DNA of 64,000 bases from Mesodorylaimus sp. YZB2_4 (GCA_030248295.1 JASANH010000913.1:558001-622000), one strand, 5' to 3'; shown: positions 1-12,006, counted from the first letter of the stretch. Notes: generated by a model from the letters alone, not told the origin. Program-made: numbers and translations.

Positions 1-1392
1 TGAAATTTTTTAAGATGCGGTTGATACCTGGGTCGGTATCTTTACCACCCAGGACTAAGCCTGACGTGTGATTCAACGATTATTAGTTCGAAATCCTGAA
101 ATTATTGACCCATCATACGGAGGGGGAAGAAAACTGATTTGCAAAAAACATTGTTGAATGAAAATTTGACAGAAACTGACGTGCACTGACCCCAGGGTAA
201 AACGAAAGTATCAACCCAAGGTCGGACCTCCAGGGTATCCGGTCGAACCACGTATTTAGGGTGGTTGCAACAGGAATTCAAGGTGAATTCTACCCGTCTG
301 CTCTCTACGCTAAACTTGCTCTCTTAGCACCATACCGATAGCAGATCATATTTTACCAGAGCAGCCTAAGAGTGGTAAATGGACACGAAAATGTCGTAGC
401 ACGAATTGATATAGGTCGACAAGATGCACCATGCGAAGCTAAAGTTATGCATGCCCCCGAATCCGCGTTTGATTACGCATCAATTTTTCCGAAAAAGCCA
501 TTCTTAGAAATCCCGTAGCCCAAACACGCCTAGCTCCTAGCTCGAGGATTTACAGTATAAATACCTGAACTAATCGTAAGATTATGATGAACCCTCCTTC
601 ATATCACCTCACAATCTGCACTTCCTCTTGGTCTTTGACTTTTTGCTCCTCGCAAGTGTAATACAAAACTCACTTATCATCGGTGCACGCATGCGATACG
701 CCCAGTGTGGGCCAAAGCATGCCGTAGTCTGAGACAGCGATTACAAGATATGATTTGTATTTCAGTGCATTTCGGCGTCGAACTCAGCTTTTCATCTTTG
801 TCAACGGCGAATCAAACGGGTTCTATGGCAATAGGCCATGGTAAGCCAATGTCACTTAAAATAAGAATGCAATATATTTCAGCAACGGTGTAACTGAGCG
901 CGATTCTCAACCATTTCCTGTCAGAGCCAAAAATTTGCTGTTTTAGTACTCGAGGTCACCATGACCCAGGGTCGACCGTACCGACATTTTTGGCCTGCCC
1001 GTACCATATTGTACCCCTACCAAGCAAAAATTCCATCTCGGCAGATTCAAAAAATTTAACCAAATTTTTTCGAAGACTTATTTTGATATTGAACGTAGGC
1101 TCTCTGACTATTTTTGACTTTAAATACGTCCAAATGGCCCTTTATGAAGCAAAAAATTGTACTGTAATCTAAGGCTATTTCGGATGCACGTTCTGTGTTG
1201 ACTTTGACAGTATCTCCGCAGATAACGTGATCGCTGAACTTGGTCTTTCTATATGCCATTCTGTAGCTAAAACTTTATTTTATCACAGCCGTGCGCTCAG
1301 CGCCACCTGAAAATCAGATACAGCAAGAAAACAGAATTCTTCCCAACCTTTAAAAATTTCAGGGAATTTTCTGGCCGCGAACTTATCCTCGC
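1..1392. other. Non-coding stretch, no gene recognised
   Basis: Both strands were read and only short, unconvincing open frames were found. No splice-bounded conserved segment, RNA gene or tandem array is visible. The composition is ordinary AT-leaning intergenic sequence. Confidence 0.5.
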
Positions 1393-1398
1393 GTTTGG

Positions 1399-1829
1399 AC
1401 TAGTGTTCGGCCGAGGTCTCGACCTCGACCTCGACCTCGGCCGAGGTTGGCCACCCTCGACCTCGACCTCGACCTCGAGGAAAAACGGCCGAGGTTCGAG
1501 GTTCACAAGCAAGATGCAATCAATAAGCTGTTTCCCAGTTTGAAGACTGGACGCACAAGTGTGCCTGTGCCTCGCACGCAAAAATTTGCGCGATTTTGCT
1601 GCTAGCTCAATTAAATCACTGTGTAGGACTGCTCCGTCCATATCCCTTGCCTTTTTATGCCAGTGGATGAGTTGTCTCTTGAAGATACAGTCAGAAAAGA
1701 ATGGAAATTCACACAAACTTGCAGGAAGCATTACAAATTTAAGTTAGGGACTGTTAGCAAAAACCTCGAGCCTCGTGCCTCGACCTCGTCCTCGACCTCG
1801 AAAAAAGTCATCCTCGGCCGAACACTAGT
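1399..1829. mobile_element. Small inverted-repeat (MITE-like) element with a CTCGAC simple repeat
   Basis: The 18-base end ACTAGTGTTCGGCCGAGG at 1399-1416 is repeated exactly, inverted, at 1812-1829. Inside both ends lie runs of the hexamer family CGACCT/GAGGTC (1417-1500 and 1760-1805), which extend the fold-back. TTTGG lies outside the left end and TTTGG also follows the right end, so a short target duplication is possible but imperfect. The length of about 430 bp, the lack of a coding frame and the terminal inverted repeats suggest a non-autonomous DNA transposon. The superfamily is not recognised. Confidence 0.55.
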
Positions 1830-1839
1830 TTGGGCTACG

Positions 1840-2640
1840 GATGAATTCGCTGGATGAAATTGCGTTTTTGACAGCTTTTCTGGCCAAGTTGCTTGGCTTT
1901 CTTGTGCTTCTGGGATATCTATGTCAATAATTTAAGAGGGCGAAATTTTTATTAACCGAGCGTTCCCGCTTTGCAATCAAGAATTTTCACTTTCATAAAA
2001 TAGGTGTTAGAGGTAAAAAATTTTGGTTTTTTTCTACAAAATGCAAGTGCCGAATCTAAATATCATACTTTTTCCAGTATCCCAACATCGATTCTAGAGT
2101 GCACTCTGTCTTAGCATAGGTCATCCAAAATAGGCCCATGCTTGGGTAACTTCGGACGCAAGCGGTTTTTTAAAAAAAACTTCTTCCAGGTGCAGTCTAA
2201 GAGATTTTTCACGTATTATTTCGGTTTTTTAATATCTTGGCATTCTACTGATACATTAGATTACAGGTTTTATGGAATTTTTTCGTAAGATATTCGACAG
2301 TGATACAGTAGGGAGAAAACGTCCGAAATGGCCCTAGATGACGGTACCTCAACACCGAACTATCACAAAAAATTGGCTCAAAAGTGGTTACGGCCGCACC
2401 GACCGACTTTCAGTGCCATACCCGTACCGCACTGTTCCCCCCCCCCCCCCCCCTAGTCCGGCCAGTACGGTTGTACGGTCGACCCTGGACCATGACTGTT
2501 GATGATCACGAAGGTTTTATGTATCGATATCGCACATTTTTGCATATATGCAAAACGATATATGAAAAGTCTTTTCTCGAATGATTTGATTATGAACCCT
2601 TTTACAAAAAATCTACTGATTAAAAATTTGAATTTCCCGC
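1840..2640. other. Non-coding stretch with a poly-C tract
   Basis: No gene is recognised. A run of 17 C residues lies at 2437-2453. The last part (around 2629-2645) contains TTTGAATTTCCCGCC, a motif that recurs across the window, mostly in introns and spacers. Confidence 0.4.
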
Positions 2641-2650
2641 CATTAACAGC

Positions 2651-3269
2651 CTTGAACAGTTTTGCATGGATGAAAAGTCCTTTCTTCCAAGCGTAAAGCT
2701 TATAGCATCAGACTTTAATTCATCGTTTTCCTTTCAAGAATTGGCAGAGAGTGTTGCTTTTCTACACGAAAAGCGCATGGGTATATTCGAAGCTGTCATA
2801 AGCGGCTCGTAGTGGGAAATTTTATTTTACATGAGGCTCCGAGGAACAGCCAGAATGGTGAATCACAGCAATCCCCTAACCAATTGCAGATGCTACTCAA
2901 AAAACGACATACATTCAGAAGAAACAGAGAGCGTCTGACCCATGCATTTATGGCTTCAAGTGCCAAAATGGATTGGCGTGCAATTGGTTGCATACGGACG
3001 ATGAAAAACGGTTCTTCTTCGCTCACGACGGCAAAGGGGTGAAGATGTACAAAATCGAAAAGTGTCGTAATACTAATTGCGAATACCGAAACGATACTGT
3101 CCTGTGCCGCTTCGCGCACAGTGTGGAGGAAGCTCGTTGCGTGGTGCCTTGGTGCGGCAGGAATGGTCATTACACCGCAGATTGTCCAGACTTGCCAAAG
3201 TGGCAAGCCGAGCTTGACGATGAAGAAAGAAAACAAAAAACATTAAAAATTTGTGATTTCTCTGATTAA
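2651..3269 (+). pseudogene. Decayed CCCH/CCHC zinc-finger protein fragment
   Basis: The clearest part is 2915-3269. It has a C-x5-C-x5-C-x3-H finger (PCIYGFKC then ACNWLH), a second C-x4-C-x8-C-x3-H finger (KCRNTNC then LCRFAH), a zinc-knuckle-like C-x4-C-x4-H-x4-C, an acidic lysine-rich tail and a stop at 3267-3269. This pattern resembles Nab2/ZC3H14-type RNA-binding CCCH fingers, but no ortholog is claimed. Protein-like reading upstream continues in two other frames (2651-2809, ending at a TAG, and 2812-2930). The unit therefore seems broken by at least two frame changes, unless unseen short introns explain them. PI-PLC debris lies just downstream. The function of an intact relative would be RNA binding. 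Confidence 0.45.
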
Positions 3270-3829
3270 AAAATTATTGACTTCAAATAGCGTGAAATTG
3301 TATCGATTGTATTGAAAGCTAAAAAATATCTTTGAATTTTTCAGGAAAGTTTGTTTCACGTATCTTATTAGCACATTTTTGAGCATTGTTAGACCTGGCG
3401 CATACAAATGGTATCACCAATTTTCTTTTGCTTCATTGATGTCATCTCGTTCTGTCTATTTCTGGGCTTGTTTTAATTTACAGTAGTTCATCAGTTACGT
3501 TCTCCACGCTTAAAGGTGCTGGTTATAATCGCTTTTTTACTGACTAATAAGACAGCAGGTTGATTAGCGACAATTAATAGCCGTGGGTGCTGGCTACGGA
3601 AGTCTGCAAAAATAAGCTTACCTCAAAAAAAGCAATTTTCATGCTTATGCTTTAATGTGAAAGTACGGTAGACTTGGGGCCATGCATGAAGGATGTCCGC
3701 CAAAAATGCGGTTATTTGACTCCCCCACCCCCTATCCACCTTTCGTCCATTCCGCATTGACCAACCCCTTTTAAAAATGGACGCCCAATTTAGCGGACCC
3801 TCTTAGCAAATATTAACTCTGAAAAAACA
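3270..3829. other. Non-coding stretch
   Basis: No gene or structured repeat is recognised between the zinc-finger fragment and the PI-PLC fragment. Confidence 0.4.
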
Positions 3830-4116
3830 TTGCTTACAGGATTGACAGATCGGCTGAAACGATTGGTGGTATCTGGTCTAGTGAAATCATCAAAATGTTG
3901 GCTATTCAAATTTGCTGACCCTCTCTTTCTTTTTCTGATCTTGGAGCTGGCATCGACTAACCCTTTAAGTGGGAAAATCAAAACTTACGATGAGGCACAA
4001 AATCGAGTAGTGCTCGATGACCAGCAGCTGGCAAAGTCGATATTGGAGAAGGCGGACGATACAAATCTGATGGACAATTCAGCCAGTATCAAATGTAGCT
4101 TGCAAATTTTAGCAAT

Positions 4117-4976
4117 GACTCATGCAACCCAGCCAGCAGCGACTGGATGTCGACCGTTCCAGATGACCAGCTGATGTCACTGATAAGCATTCGAGGCACT
4201 CACGATTCGTGCGCTCGATATGCATGGAAACTCTCTAAATGCCAGACGATGACCCTGCCTGGACTAATATATATCGGGATACGATTTATCGACATCAAAT
4301 GCACTGTAGTGAATGGCACTTTTAATATTCATCACAGCATTTTTTCCAAGAAAATCGATTTCGGTACAGTTTTGGAGCAATGCAATGCTTTCTATTAAAT
4401 CATCCATCTGAAAGTATACTAATGAGGGTTGAGCAAGAAGAATCGTCAGTTCCAAGTGAGGAATTCATTCGAAAATCTACAAACAGTCCATACAAGGCGG
4501 GCAGAGAAAGTCAGATTTACACTTAAAAAAGAATTCCATCTTTGGGCGAAGCCAGGGGTAAAATAATGATTCTAGTGGATGTGAGTGGATTGGACGGCAT
4601 TCCATGGGATCCTAGAAATATCAAGGACGACTACGATGTCAAGACCTTCTTCGACCATGGTAAGAAATTCGACGAGCTTAAAGCCCAATCGGAAAAAGCG
4701 GCTAGCGAACACAACAATGGCAGTCAGCAACTTTTCATCGATTTCGCCAGTGGAGCGAGCGCACTAGCCTTTCCATGCGCATTAGCCAAGAAAATAAATC
4801 CGAAACTGTTCGATTATTTGAACAAGGACACTTGCACCAGCACGTGCTGTTATGGAATCGTGCCAATGGATTTTCCTGGGGAATACGACAAAGGCATCGC
4901 CGGTCTGTTGATCAAGCAGAACGAACGCAAGCCAGACTGCATAACACCGGCTGGAAAAAACACATTACATTTTTGA
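4117..4976 (+). pseudogene. Bacterial/fungal-type phosphatidylinositol phospholipase C (PI-PLC X domain), disrupted
   Basis: Three consecutive pieces read through a single-domain PI-PLC from N- to C-terminus. Piece 1 (to about 4387) has WMSTVPDDQL, then RGTHDS with the first catalytic His, GIRFIDIKC with the active-site Arg/Asp, and FNIHH with the second His. Piece 2 (4388-4523) carries the family's NHPSESILMRVEQEES stretch. Piece 3 (4527-4976) carries LGEARGKI, DDYDV, INPKLFDYL and GIVPMDFPG. A one-base frame change near 4387 and an in-frame TAA at 4524-4526 separate them, so this copy is a pseudogene or contains sequence errors. The enzyme cleaves PI or GPI anchors. The family is common in bacteria and fungi and patchy in animals, so horizontal origin is possible but unproven. 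A coding-looking stretch at 3830-4100 could be its 5' part. No signal peptide was identified. Confidence 0.7.
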
Positions 4977-4984
4977 TCAAGTCA

Positions 4985-5432
4985 GGAAAAAATCAGAAGT
5001 GATTCAATATAATTTTGAGGAAACAGCTTCAGCATCGAACAATTGCAAGATATAATTACAAATGAGCTGTTGCTCACCAACATAGTGCCTACCTAAAGTG
5101 GTGCGACTCGCAAATTTAACTGCCATAGAGCCCGTTTGTGTATCCTTAAATATGTCCTCCAGAGTTTTGAGGCGAGCACCTCCAGTAATATTTCGTAGTC
5201 ACTGTTCATTGTGAACAGACTACAGCAGCAAACTCGAGAAGGGTCTTTTCCTTGAAATCCTATCTCATTTTCATTTCACTCGTATGCATTTCTCAGGGTG
5301 GATTGGTCGATCAAACTCCTCCCCTCGTCCCATTCGATAACTTGTTGTAATCAGAAAGACCAACCTTATCAAACCACCATGATATTGTCACCAGCTTCAT
5401 TCTTGTTGTATCCTTAGGTGGCAAAATTCGTT
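4985..5432. other. Non-coding stretch
   Basis: No gene or repeat was recognised in this spacer. Confidence 0.35.
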
Positions 5433-5750
5433 TCAAATTATTATAATTTCCTCATATTCCTTCACCGCTTCGAACATGGTCTTCTTGATCGCATTTTGTT
5501 TTTCCAACTTGGTTGGTTTCTCGCTACAAAGGAGCCATCAAATCAACGAGCGCATGATCACTCGACGTGCATCCTTCCACCAATCTTTCCAGCTCGATCT
5601 TGGCCTCACCCAAAATGGTTGCTTTCACATCAGGTAACTCACCTGTTCTCGAGTCAAGTTCTTCGCTCACAAGCAGCAGTTGAAGCGCGTCAAGTCCTTC
5701 GAAGATTCGGCTCCGCGCGACGCATCGTCGTCGCTTACTATCGTCTCCAC
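5433..5750 (-). pseudogene. Unidentified C-terminal coding fragment, frame-shifted
   Basis: On the minus strand two adjacent frames give protein-like sequence rich in charged helix-type residues. The first contains EGLDALQLLLVSEELDSR and LERLVEGCTSSDHALVDLM. The second contains SEKPTKLEKQNAIKKTMF and EAVKEYEEI before a stop at 5433-5435. They join only with a one-base shift near 5535. The upstream side runs into a SINE-like repeat at 5768. I do not recognise the family. It looks like the tail of a truncated, decayed gene, although an overlooked intron could also explain the frame change. Confidence 0.3.
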
Positions 5751-5767
5751 ACTGCCTAATCTCACAC

Positions 5768-6175
5768 TCGCCTGTGTGGTGTAGCGGTGAAAGGCGTCTG
5801 TCACTATTTGCTTGGCAGGGCTGGAAACCGGTCGGCCCCGAGTTTAACTCTGCCCATCTGAGAACTTGGTGAAATTCTCTCTGCGCCTTGCACACCTGGC
5901 GGTGGTTCACTCACCCTTCATCCCTCCAGGGTCGATAAACAAGGAGAGGCCTGGTGGGGCGGGAGGCTCTCGAATCCGGGTCCCCTCACGGGGCACGGGC
6001 TGGGTATGGTTGCCCATCGCGGTGTTGCGACTAACACGCGCCTTTGCCCTTGCCCTTGCCTTTGCCTGGCATGCATCCCAGATTGACCCTAGTCGATGGC
6101 AAGGTCCAGGTCATCTACCAAGCACCTTAGCCCGCGGGTAAAGGGACGAGAAAATCGACCCTCCCCTGGACCAGC
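5768..6175 (+). mobile_element. tRNA-derived SINE-like element, family gamma, copy 1
   Basis: The head has an A-box-like TGTGGTGTAGCGGTGAAAGG and a degenerate B-box-like GAGTTTAACTC about 60 bases later. The body matches 21843-22170 over some 300 bases, including CCATCTGAGAACTT, GAATCCGGGTCCCCTCACGG, GACCCTAGTCGATGGCAAG and CGCGGGTAAAGGGAC. Two dispersed copies with a pol III-type head make a SINE the simplest reading. A run of CCTTTGCCCTTG variants at 6040-6065 is private to this copy. Confidence 0.6.
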
Positions 6176-6179
6176 TAGC

Positions 6180-7560
6180 ATGAGTCCAGAAAATGATGTA
6201 AAAAAATATCTGAAGGTCAAGGCCATTTACTGTAGTCGCCGGAATCTGGGATCATGTGCTTCGTATTGTGGACCTGGAAATGCGGAGAACAACACTTTTG
6301 CGGCCTGGAAATACTACTCGAGCAGTAGCGCAGCCTTCTACTTGCTGAAGAGATCTTTTAGAAATAGCCAATAATTCAAGCGACACTTGACCAGGGGATG
6401 AAGTTTTTTTGCTATGCTTTGCTTTTCTTCACTGTACCAGAAGACTTATCAGAGGACCTAAAGAAGGTCAGCACAATACACAACGTTAAAAGGTATTGCC
6501 ACAAAGTTCTTAAAAAAAACATCGATTAAACTAAACGCAATATCACAACTGATAACATTATTCCACAGGGTCATAGCTGAGAATACAAAACTTTGAGTAA
6601 ATGCGTCCATACACTGGGCTTTGACTTCCAACTGGTGGGGGTGGCAGGAAGCGAGGGCTGACTCGATGATCACACATGTTCGAGTGAATGAAATGTCGAT
6701 TGGGGTAGCACGCGTGCCTGTGGTAAAATCGATAAAATTGTATGAGTTTGAGGTGATTTCTTTGATCAATTAGTTGGCCAATTCAATTTCTCCAACATCG
6801 ACTCATAAAACATTGTCCAGTTGTCAAGACCGGCCCTCGCAGCAAATTTTTGTGCTTTTTTAAGATCGACAATAGATTGCTGTTAAATCGGGGACCACGC
6901 CGCGCAACCATATTCCAAGCGCGGCCGTACACTTGAAGATACACAGTTTCCAACTATTTCGACGCAAATTTTCAAATTTCTGCAAATTCCATATACTGTA
7001 AGCTAAAGCTCCTATGACTGAAAAACGAAACTGTGGGCAAAAAAGGGAAGGCGTGGGGAGATAATTGGTACCCAACACAAGTGCAAATTGGAAACACAAA
7101 CGCAGAACATGAAATAACTATTGCTAGGTGGAACCAAAAAATGGATTATGTAAGTGGGTAATGTAAACACTACGGCGCGGTCGGAAGAAAAAGAACTCAG
7201 CAAAACGATTTTTGAAAAATCGAGAAAAACAGTTATGAAGCAAAAAAGGGCCTAATCTGCAGAGCCACACAGTGCCTACCAGTGCAATGCGATAGAGAGG
7301 ATCATAATACGACATTGATAATGAGCTGAAGGAACTGAGATAGAAGAGAGTCGATGAGGTTGAGTTACGCCATGCAATGGCGAGAATGCACTGGAATAGT
7401 CGAAACGGCGTTGATGGAAGTCACAACAGTATATGTGTGATAAAATGAGGGGGGAGAAATATCATTTTGACAGGTACTGTGAATGTGTAGTGCAATCTTT
7501 CACATACTGTAGGCATTATATTGTCTCAGAAATACACCCGCAGAAATGCGTCCCTGAAAC
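6180..7560. other. Spacer with no recognisable gene
   Basis: Open frames here (for example minus 6458-6769) have no recognisable domain or splice-supported partner. ATACTGTA-type motifs are frequent. Nothing else was identified. Confidence 0.35.
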
Positions 7561-7567
7561 ACATCCC

Positions 7568-9093
7568 CTACATATTCACTTCGTAGTGATAACAGTTAGG
7601 ATTCCAAATTGTGCTTGGAGCAGTAGGTGGTGGCTCGTTGACAGTCCACGAGAACAACTCGCAAGTAAAACTGGAGCAAGCTAGTGGACTGGCCAGAAGA
7701 TTGAAACTGCGACACCATGACTGGTTTGAACATGCGTCAGCACAATTTTGGTAGTGATTGGCAGGGAATGACAGAATTGGTTTCTCCGTCATGCATGGTC
7801 CCATACGAGTGTAGTTTCGTTCGCAGCCTGAAATGATCTTTTTATAGAACTAATCACCTATTTAATGCAGAGGTACTTGATATTTGACAGAGGGGATAAG
7901 TAGACCGATTGTAGTTTGGAGGATCCTGATGATCGGCGATTCGGAATGAATTGTGGATCATGATGATAGCCATGTAGTATTCCCCAACAAGATCATCCGT
8001 GTCTTGGCAACCGTAATTTCGGATCCACATATCGCCAGCCGCCATTCGGGCATTTGGGGTTCTAGCATCGTCATAATAGAATGTTGTATCGTTGGTGATG
8101 GCACATGGAGCCCCGACAACTTGATGATCACGTTGCATTGCAAACCTGACTCGATAGGTTTCATTTGCTCCGAATTCTTGCTGAATGAAAGCGCAGATGA
8201 AAGTCAGTATGTTCATCGGGCAAGTCATTAATATTAGTCTGCTCTAGTGTTTTGCCCCCCCCCCCCCCCCCCCCAACACACTTCTGTAACTGTGAGCGCA
8301 CTGCGTTTGGAAAGCGGCGAGAGCGCACATTATGAGCAGGTGTGCGCACATGAAAGCAGGTGTACTGTACAAATCAAGATTGATGCGTAACCAAGGCACC
8401 CAGAAGAGGAGACACGTAAGCCCGAAGAGCTGATCGTGTGTTGAGGACATATTTTTTGCGATATTTCCAAACGAGCAAGAATACCAAACGATTACTGAAG
8501 ACAGACATTTTACATTATTTAGGTAGCCATAGGCACTGGTTGAATGGAAAACTTGCTCATCACGCCTCGAGTACGAGAAGCCACCGCGCACGATCCCATT
8601 CACTGATTTACGAAAACACATAGCTGACCTGCCATGGTTTGCCGAAATCTAAGCGGAGCAGTGTGGGTTGAAGTAGTTTTTTCAGTAGTTTGTTGGACAA
8701 GGCTGCTATACTGTATGATAAACTTGATGTGTATGGCTACCAGCTCCACCCTGCTGCTGCTACTTCAGCTGTGAAAAGATCATGAGCACTGTGACAGCTC
8801 CATCAAAACAGGAACTTTTTGATAACAGCCGATAAGTTGAGTAAACTTACCAGCATCAGTTGCTGAATAGCATTGTACTCCACGCTGCTGTGGAATTGCC
8901 CCAACGTGGCTCCAAAGCTTTGACAGTAAGTCCAGGCGCCAGCCCAAGTGGTGGATTCATTACCGAGGAAAAAGCATTGGCCCGCAATTGTGGCACTTTT
9001 ATGCTCTGATGAACAGCCTGTGCATTCGTGCGCATACACAGTCAACATGAGGGGAAGTATGACAGTGATGGGCGAGGGGAGCAGAGTCGCCAT
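7568..9093 (-). CDS. Secreted C-type-lectin-like plus PAN/apple protein, copy A
   Basis: Three exons join in frame: 9093-8851, 8180-7877 and 7827-7568, giving about 268 aa. The ATG at 9093 starts a signal peptide (MATLLPSPITVILPLML). A C-type-lectin fold follows, split by intron 1: GQCFFLG, TWAGAWTYCQSFGATLGQF and a conserved Glu in SVEYNAI, then the second half with DMWIRNYGCQ and EYYMAI. Classical Ca-binding EPN/QPD and WND motifs are absent, so ordinary calcium-dependent sugar binding is doubtful. Exon 3 is a PAN/apple module (GPCMTEKP, CADAC, WCRSFN, FTCELFSW, NCYHYE) ending at NM-stop. The exon borders and protein match copy C at 19619-20765. This is likely a secreted recognition protein; the ligand is unknown. 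Confidence 0.8.
8255..8274 (+). repeat. Poly-C tract (20 C)
   Basis: An uninterrupted run of C lies in intron 1 of lectin copy A, which is G-rich on the transcribed sense strand. Similar tracts occur at 2437-2453 and 42779-42793. Confidence 0.9.
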
Positions 9094-10280
9094 GCTCACT
9101 TTGGTAAGGACAAACTCACAACGAGGTCTCATCGTCACTGAGAATCTCCTGTACCAGGATTCCGAAACACACAGACTGATCAAGCCGAAGCCCTTGTAAT
9201 AAGTATTGTGAAGGAGAACGGTTGTCAAGGAGCAACGCGAGCAATGAACCAGGCGCCTTGGTACTAGAAGAATAGGCCCTCGTGGCCTGTGGACGAGTTA
9301 AACAAGGGACTGAACGATAACAATGCTGCGGGCCAATCGAAGCCAAGGAGATGTTAGGGTAATGGTGAAGCAATAGACCCTTACTCGGTACACCCACGGT
9401 CCGCGTGTTTCTGTGATCCTTGGCATTCAATAGTAATACGCACACGTCGTGGGGTCCGCAGGAAGAAGTAGACTTTCGTTTATGGCTATCGACAGCTACT
9501 TTACCGCGCACTGCTTGTTCTGTCCATAGTTCATTTAGGAAGCGTTGTTACACTATTTTATAGTATTTTATGCGACCAACGAGGTTTGGCGAATTGACTT
9601 TATCATAGGGTAGCAACGCGCTTTGTTGTTTTTTACGTATGGAAAGAATGTTGCGGGGCATTCTTGAGAGAATTCTTGTTAGAAGGCGCTTGGCATCCTA
9701 TGTGAGCTTAGTATCCTTTCTTACTGTACCTATGTCTTTCTTTGTCCAAATCCAGTGCGCTCATCTAGCAGAACAGCATGTTGCCATTTATTCATTTATC
9801 CCCTGTGTGAGATATCATCAGGGTCATGATCAGCACCAGCATCAGGATTTTAGTCAATATTTCAGTAATACTAGCTTCTGGTTGCGGGCCTGTCCAAATA
9901 TTTTGTACGCACATTATGAGCAGGCCTGCCAACAGAAAAAAGGTGTAGATAGCTATGGGCAATGTGAGGGCTCTTTTAGAACGGCTTTCAAGCATCAATT
10001 GTGGCAATCGATCCTCAGGGTAGAATGTCACATGTGAAGTTCCCTCGATGAATTGGGCATGTCTTACCCCCTCGCCCTGCACCGCATTTTTTGTCCTTGG
10101 AATATCATCGGCTAACTGTTCGCGATCGTAAAGGTTGTTTGGCAAACGAATTAGCGAGGAGTCGAACAACGACATGTCCCTTATCTTTCCTTAATTTTTT
10201 TAAAAATCGCGGTTCGTCAAACGCGCACAGTACATTTACTGTATTGTACTGCTATAGGAGCGCCCGCTGGTTTTCGAATT
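9094..10280. other. Upstream region of lectin copy A
   Basis: No gene was recognised. The part at 9290-9450 is similar to 12165-12330 upstream of copy B (shared TTACTCGGTACAC, CCTTGGCATTC, CACACGTCGTG). The duplication that made A and B therefore included 5' flanking, probably promoter, sequence. Confidence 0.45.
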
Positions 10281-12006
10281 TCACAAACATATCCACATCC
10301 CTAAGATATTCAATTCGTAGTGATAACAGTCAGGATTCCAAATTGTGCTTGGAGCAGTAGGTGGTGGCTCGTTGACAGTCCACGAGAACAACTCGCAAGT
10401 GAAAGCAGAGCAGGTTGCTGAACTGGCCAGAAGATTGAAACTGCGACACCATGACTGAGTTGAACATACGTCAGCATAGTTCTGATAGTGATTGGCAGGG
10501 AATGACAGCATTGGTTTCTCCGTTATGCATGGCCCCATACGAGTGTAGTTCCGTTCGCAGCTTAAATAACATTTTTATAGTAATTATTACTACAGTACAT
10601 TACATTATCGATCAATCGTTACTTGATATTTGACACAGGGGATAAGTAGCGTGGGTTGGCGGATCCTGGTGATCGACGACCCGAAAGGAATTTGGAATTA
10701 TCACGACAGCCATATAACGTTCCTTATCAATATATTACCCGTGTCTTGGCAAGCATAATTTCGGATCCACGTATCGCCAGCCGCCATTTGTGTATCTGGG
10801 GTAGTGGCATCATCGTAATAAAATGTTGTATCGTTGGTGATGGCACATGGAGCCTCGATTACTTGCTGATCCCGTTGCATGGCAAAGCGGATTCGATAAG
10901 TTCCATTTGCTCCAAATTGGTCCTGAATGAAAATGTAGAGTGCAACGTAGTGGATTAGCTAAACTAGTGGGCGAGATTCTAAGCACGTTACTTTTTGCGA
11001 AGGTGTGGCGTGATGAAAACGCAGCTTCTCATATGAAAGGGTCAATATGTACAGCAACCATCAGTGGGAGATAAAAGAGGCGAAAGTCAGAAAACGCTTT
11101 GATTGGAGTGGCGAGTTACGACTGCAACTGCAAAATCAAGAGAAAGGAGTTGAGGTTTCCCAGGCTCGCAGTTCTAAAGTCTACCCTAGCGAGTGCGGGA
11201 TGGGGCTCGGGACTCGACCGTAGACCATTGCCAATTGGCCCCTTGATGGTTTATGACAATCCCATAAGCGTAAGCCAGGCCTCACACGCGTAGCACAAGC
11301 CAGACCCGGATGGCTTTGGGCCGGGTCGGGTTTGATCGTAAATGGGTCTTTCAACTTTACTTACGAGCGTAAAACGAGTGATACCATCGCACAATGGAGG
11401 GGACCCAGCGAACAAATCCATGGAATACTGTACATGATGAGACAGACTTCATAAAGGAGCGGATTCCTTTACTTTTCCAGGTTTTCTAAACAAAATTTAA
11501 TTTTTTTCCCTGATAATTTTTACCCTGTCACACAACTAGTCAAAAAATTTTCACACAGCCACTGTCATCCAGCATGATCAGCAAATACATCGAAAAGGCG
11601 TATGATTCATAATTGGAAGGTCAAAATGCAGTATCTCAGTTTCCGTCATTTACGCGGCGAAAGTTACCGAGGGACTGAAAAAATTATTTACATATGCCCT
11701 ATTTTGGGTCAAGTGCATATAACTTCATGAACAGACGTTTTTACACTGATCGCCAGTTTTCCGACAGTTTCCTAGTAAATTTGCTTCTGTATGCATTCTT
11801 AGGCTTAGGGGACCTTTTGGAAAGCTTTGACAGTAAGTCCAGGCGCCAGCCCAATCGGTGGATACTCGTACATTACCTAGAAAAAAGCATTGGCCCGCAA
11901 TTGCGGCACTTTTATGCTCTGATAAACAGCCTGTGCATTCGCGCGAATACAAAGTCAACATGAGGGGAAGTATGACAGTGACGGGCAAGGGGAGCACAGT
12001 CGCCAT
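10281..12006 (-). pseudogene. Lectin/PAN protein copy B, pseudogene
   Basis: All three exon equivalents are present in the order of copy A. Exon 1 starts at 12006 with a signal peptide and GQCFFLG, but homology stops after TYCQSF (about 11822), losing the rest of the first lectin half and its donor site. Exon 2 (10922-10623) has a frame change around DTG before the expected EYYMA equivalent. The exon 3 junction lacks one G. A PAN cysteine is Tyr (NYADVC instead of NCADAC), and the normal stop is lost, extending the end to 10281. Several independent lesions argue for a true pseudogene rather than sequencing error. It is closest to copy A. Confidence 0.75.
11462..11620 (+). repeat. Dispersed repeat related to 43737-43850 and 48675-48740
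   Basis: The shared landmark CCAGCATGATCA(G/A)CAAATAC also occurs at 48700, and a looser version (TTGCATGATCACCAAG) near 43829. The sequence starts TTTTCCAGGTTTTCTA and resembles the 43737 copy. It is a dispersed non-coding repeat of unknown class. Confidence 0.35.

Noticed and set aside
6096..6374. Small basic protein after the SINE
   Set aside because: The frame begins inside the repeat and has no recognisable features.
6458..6769. Possible LINE protein fragment on the minus strand
   Set aside because: No reverse transcriptase or endonuclease motif could be found.
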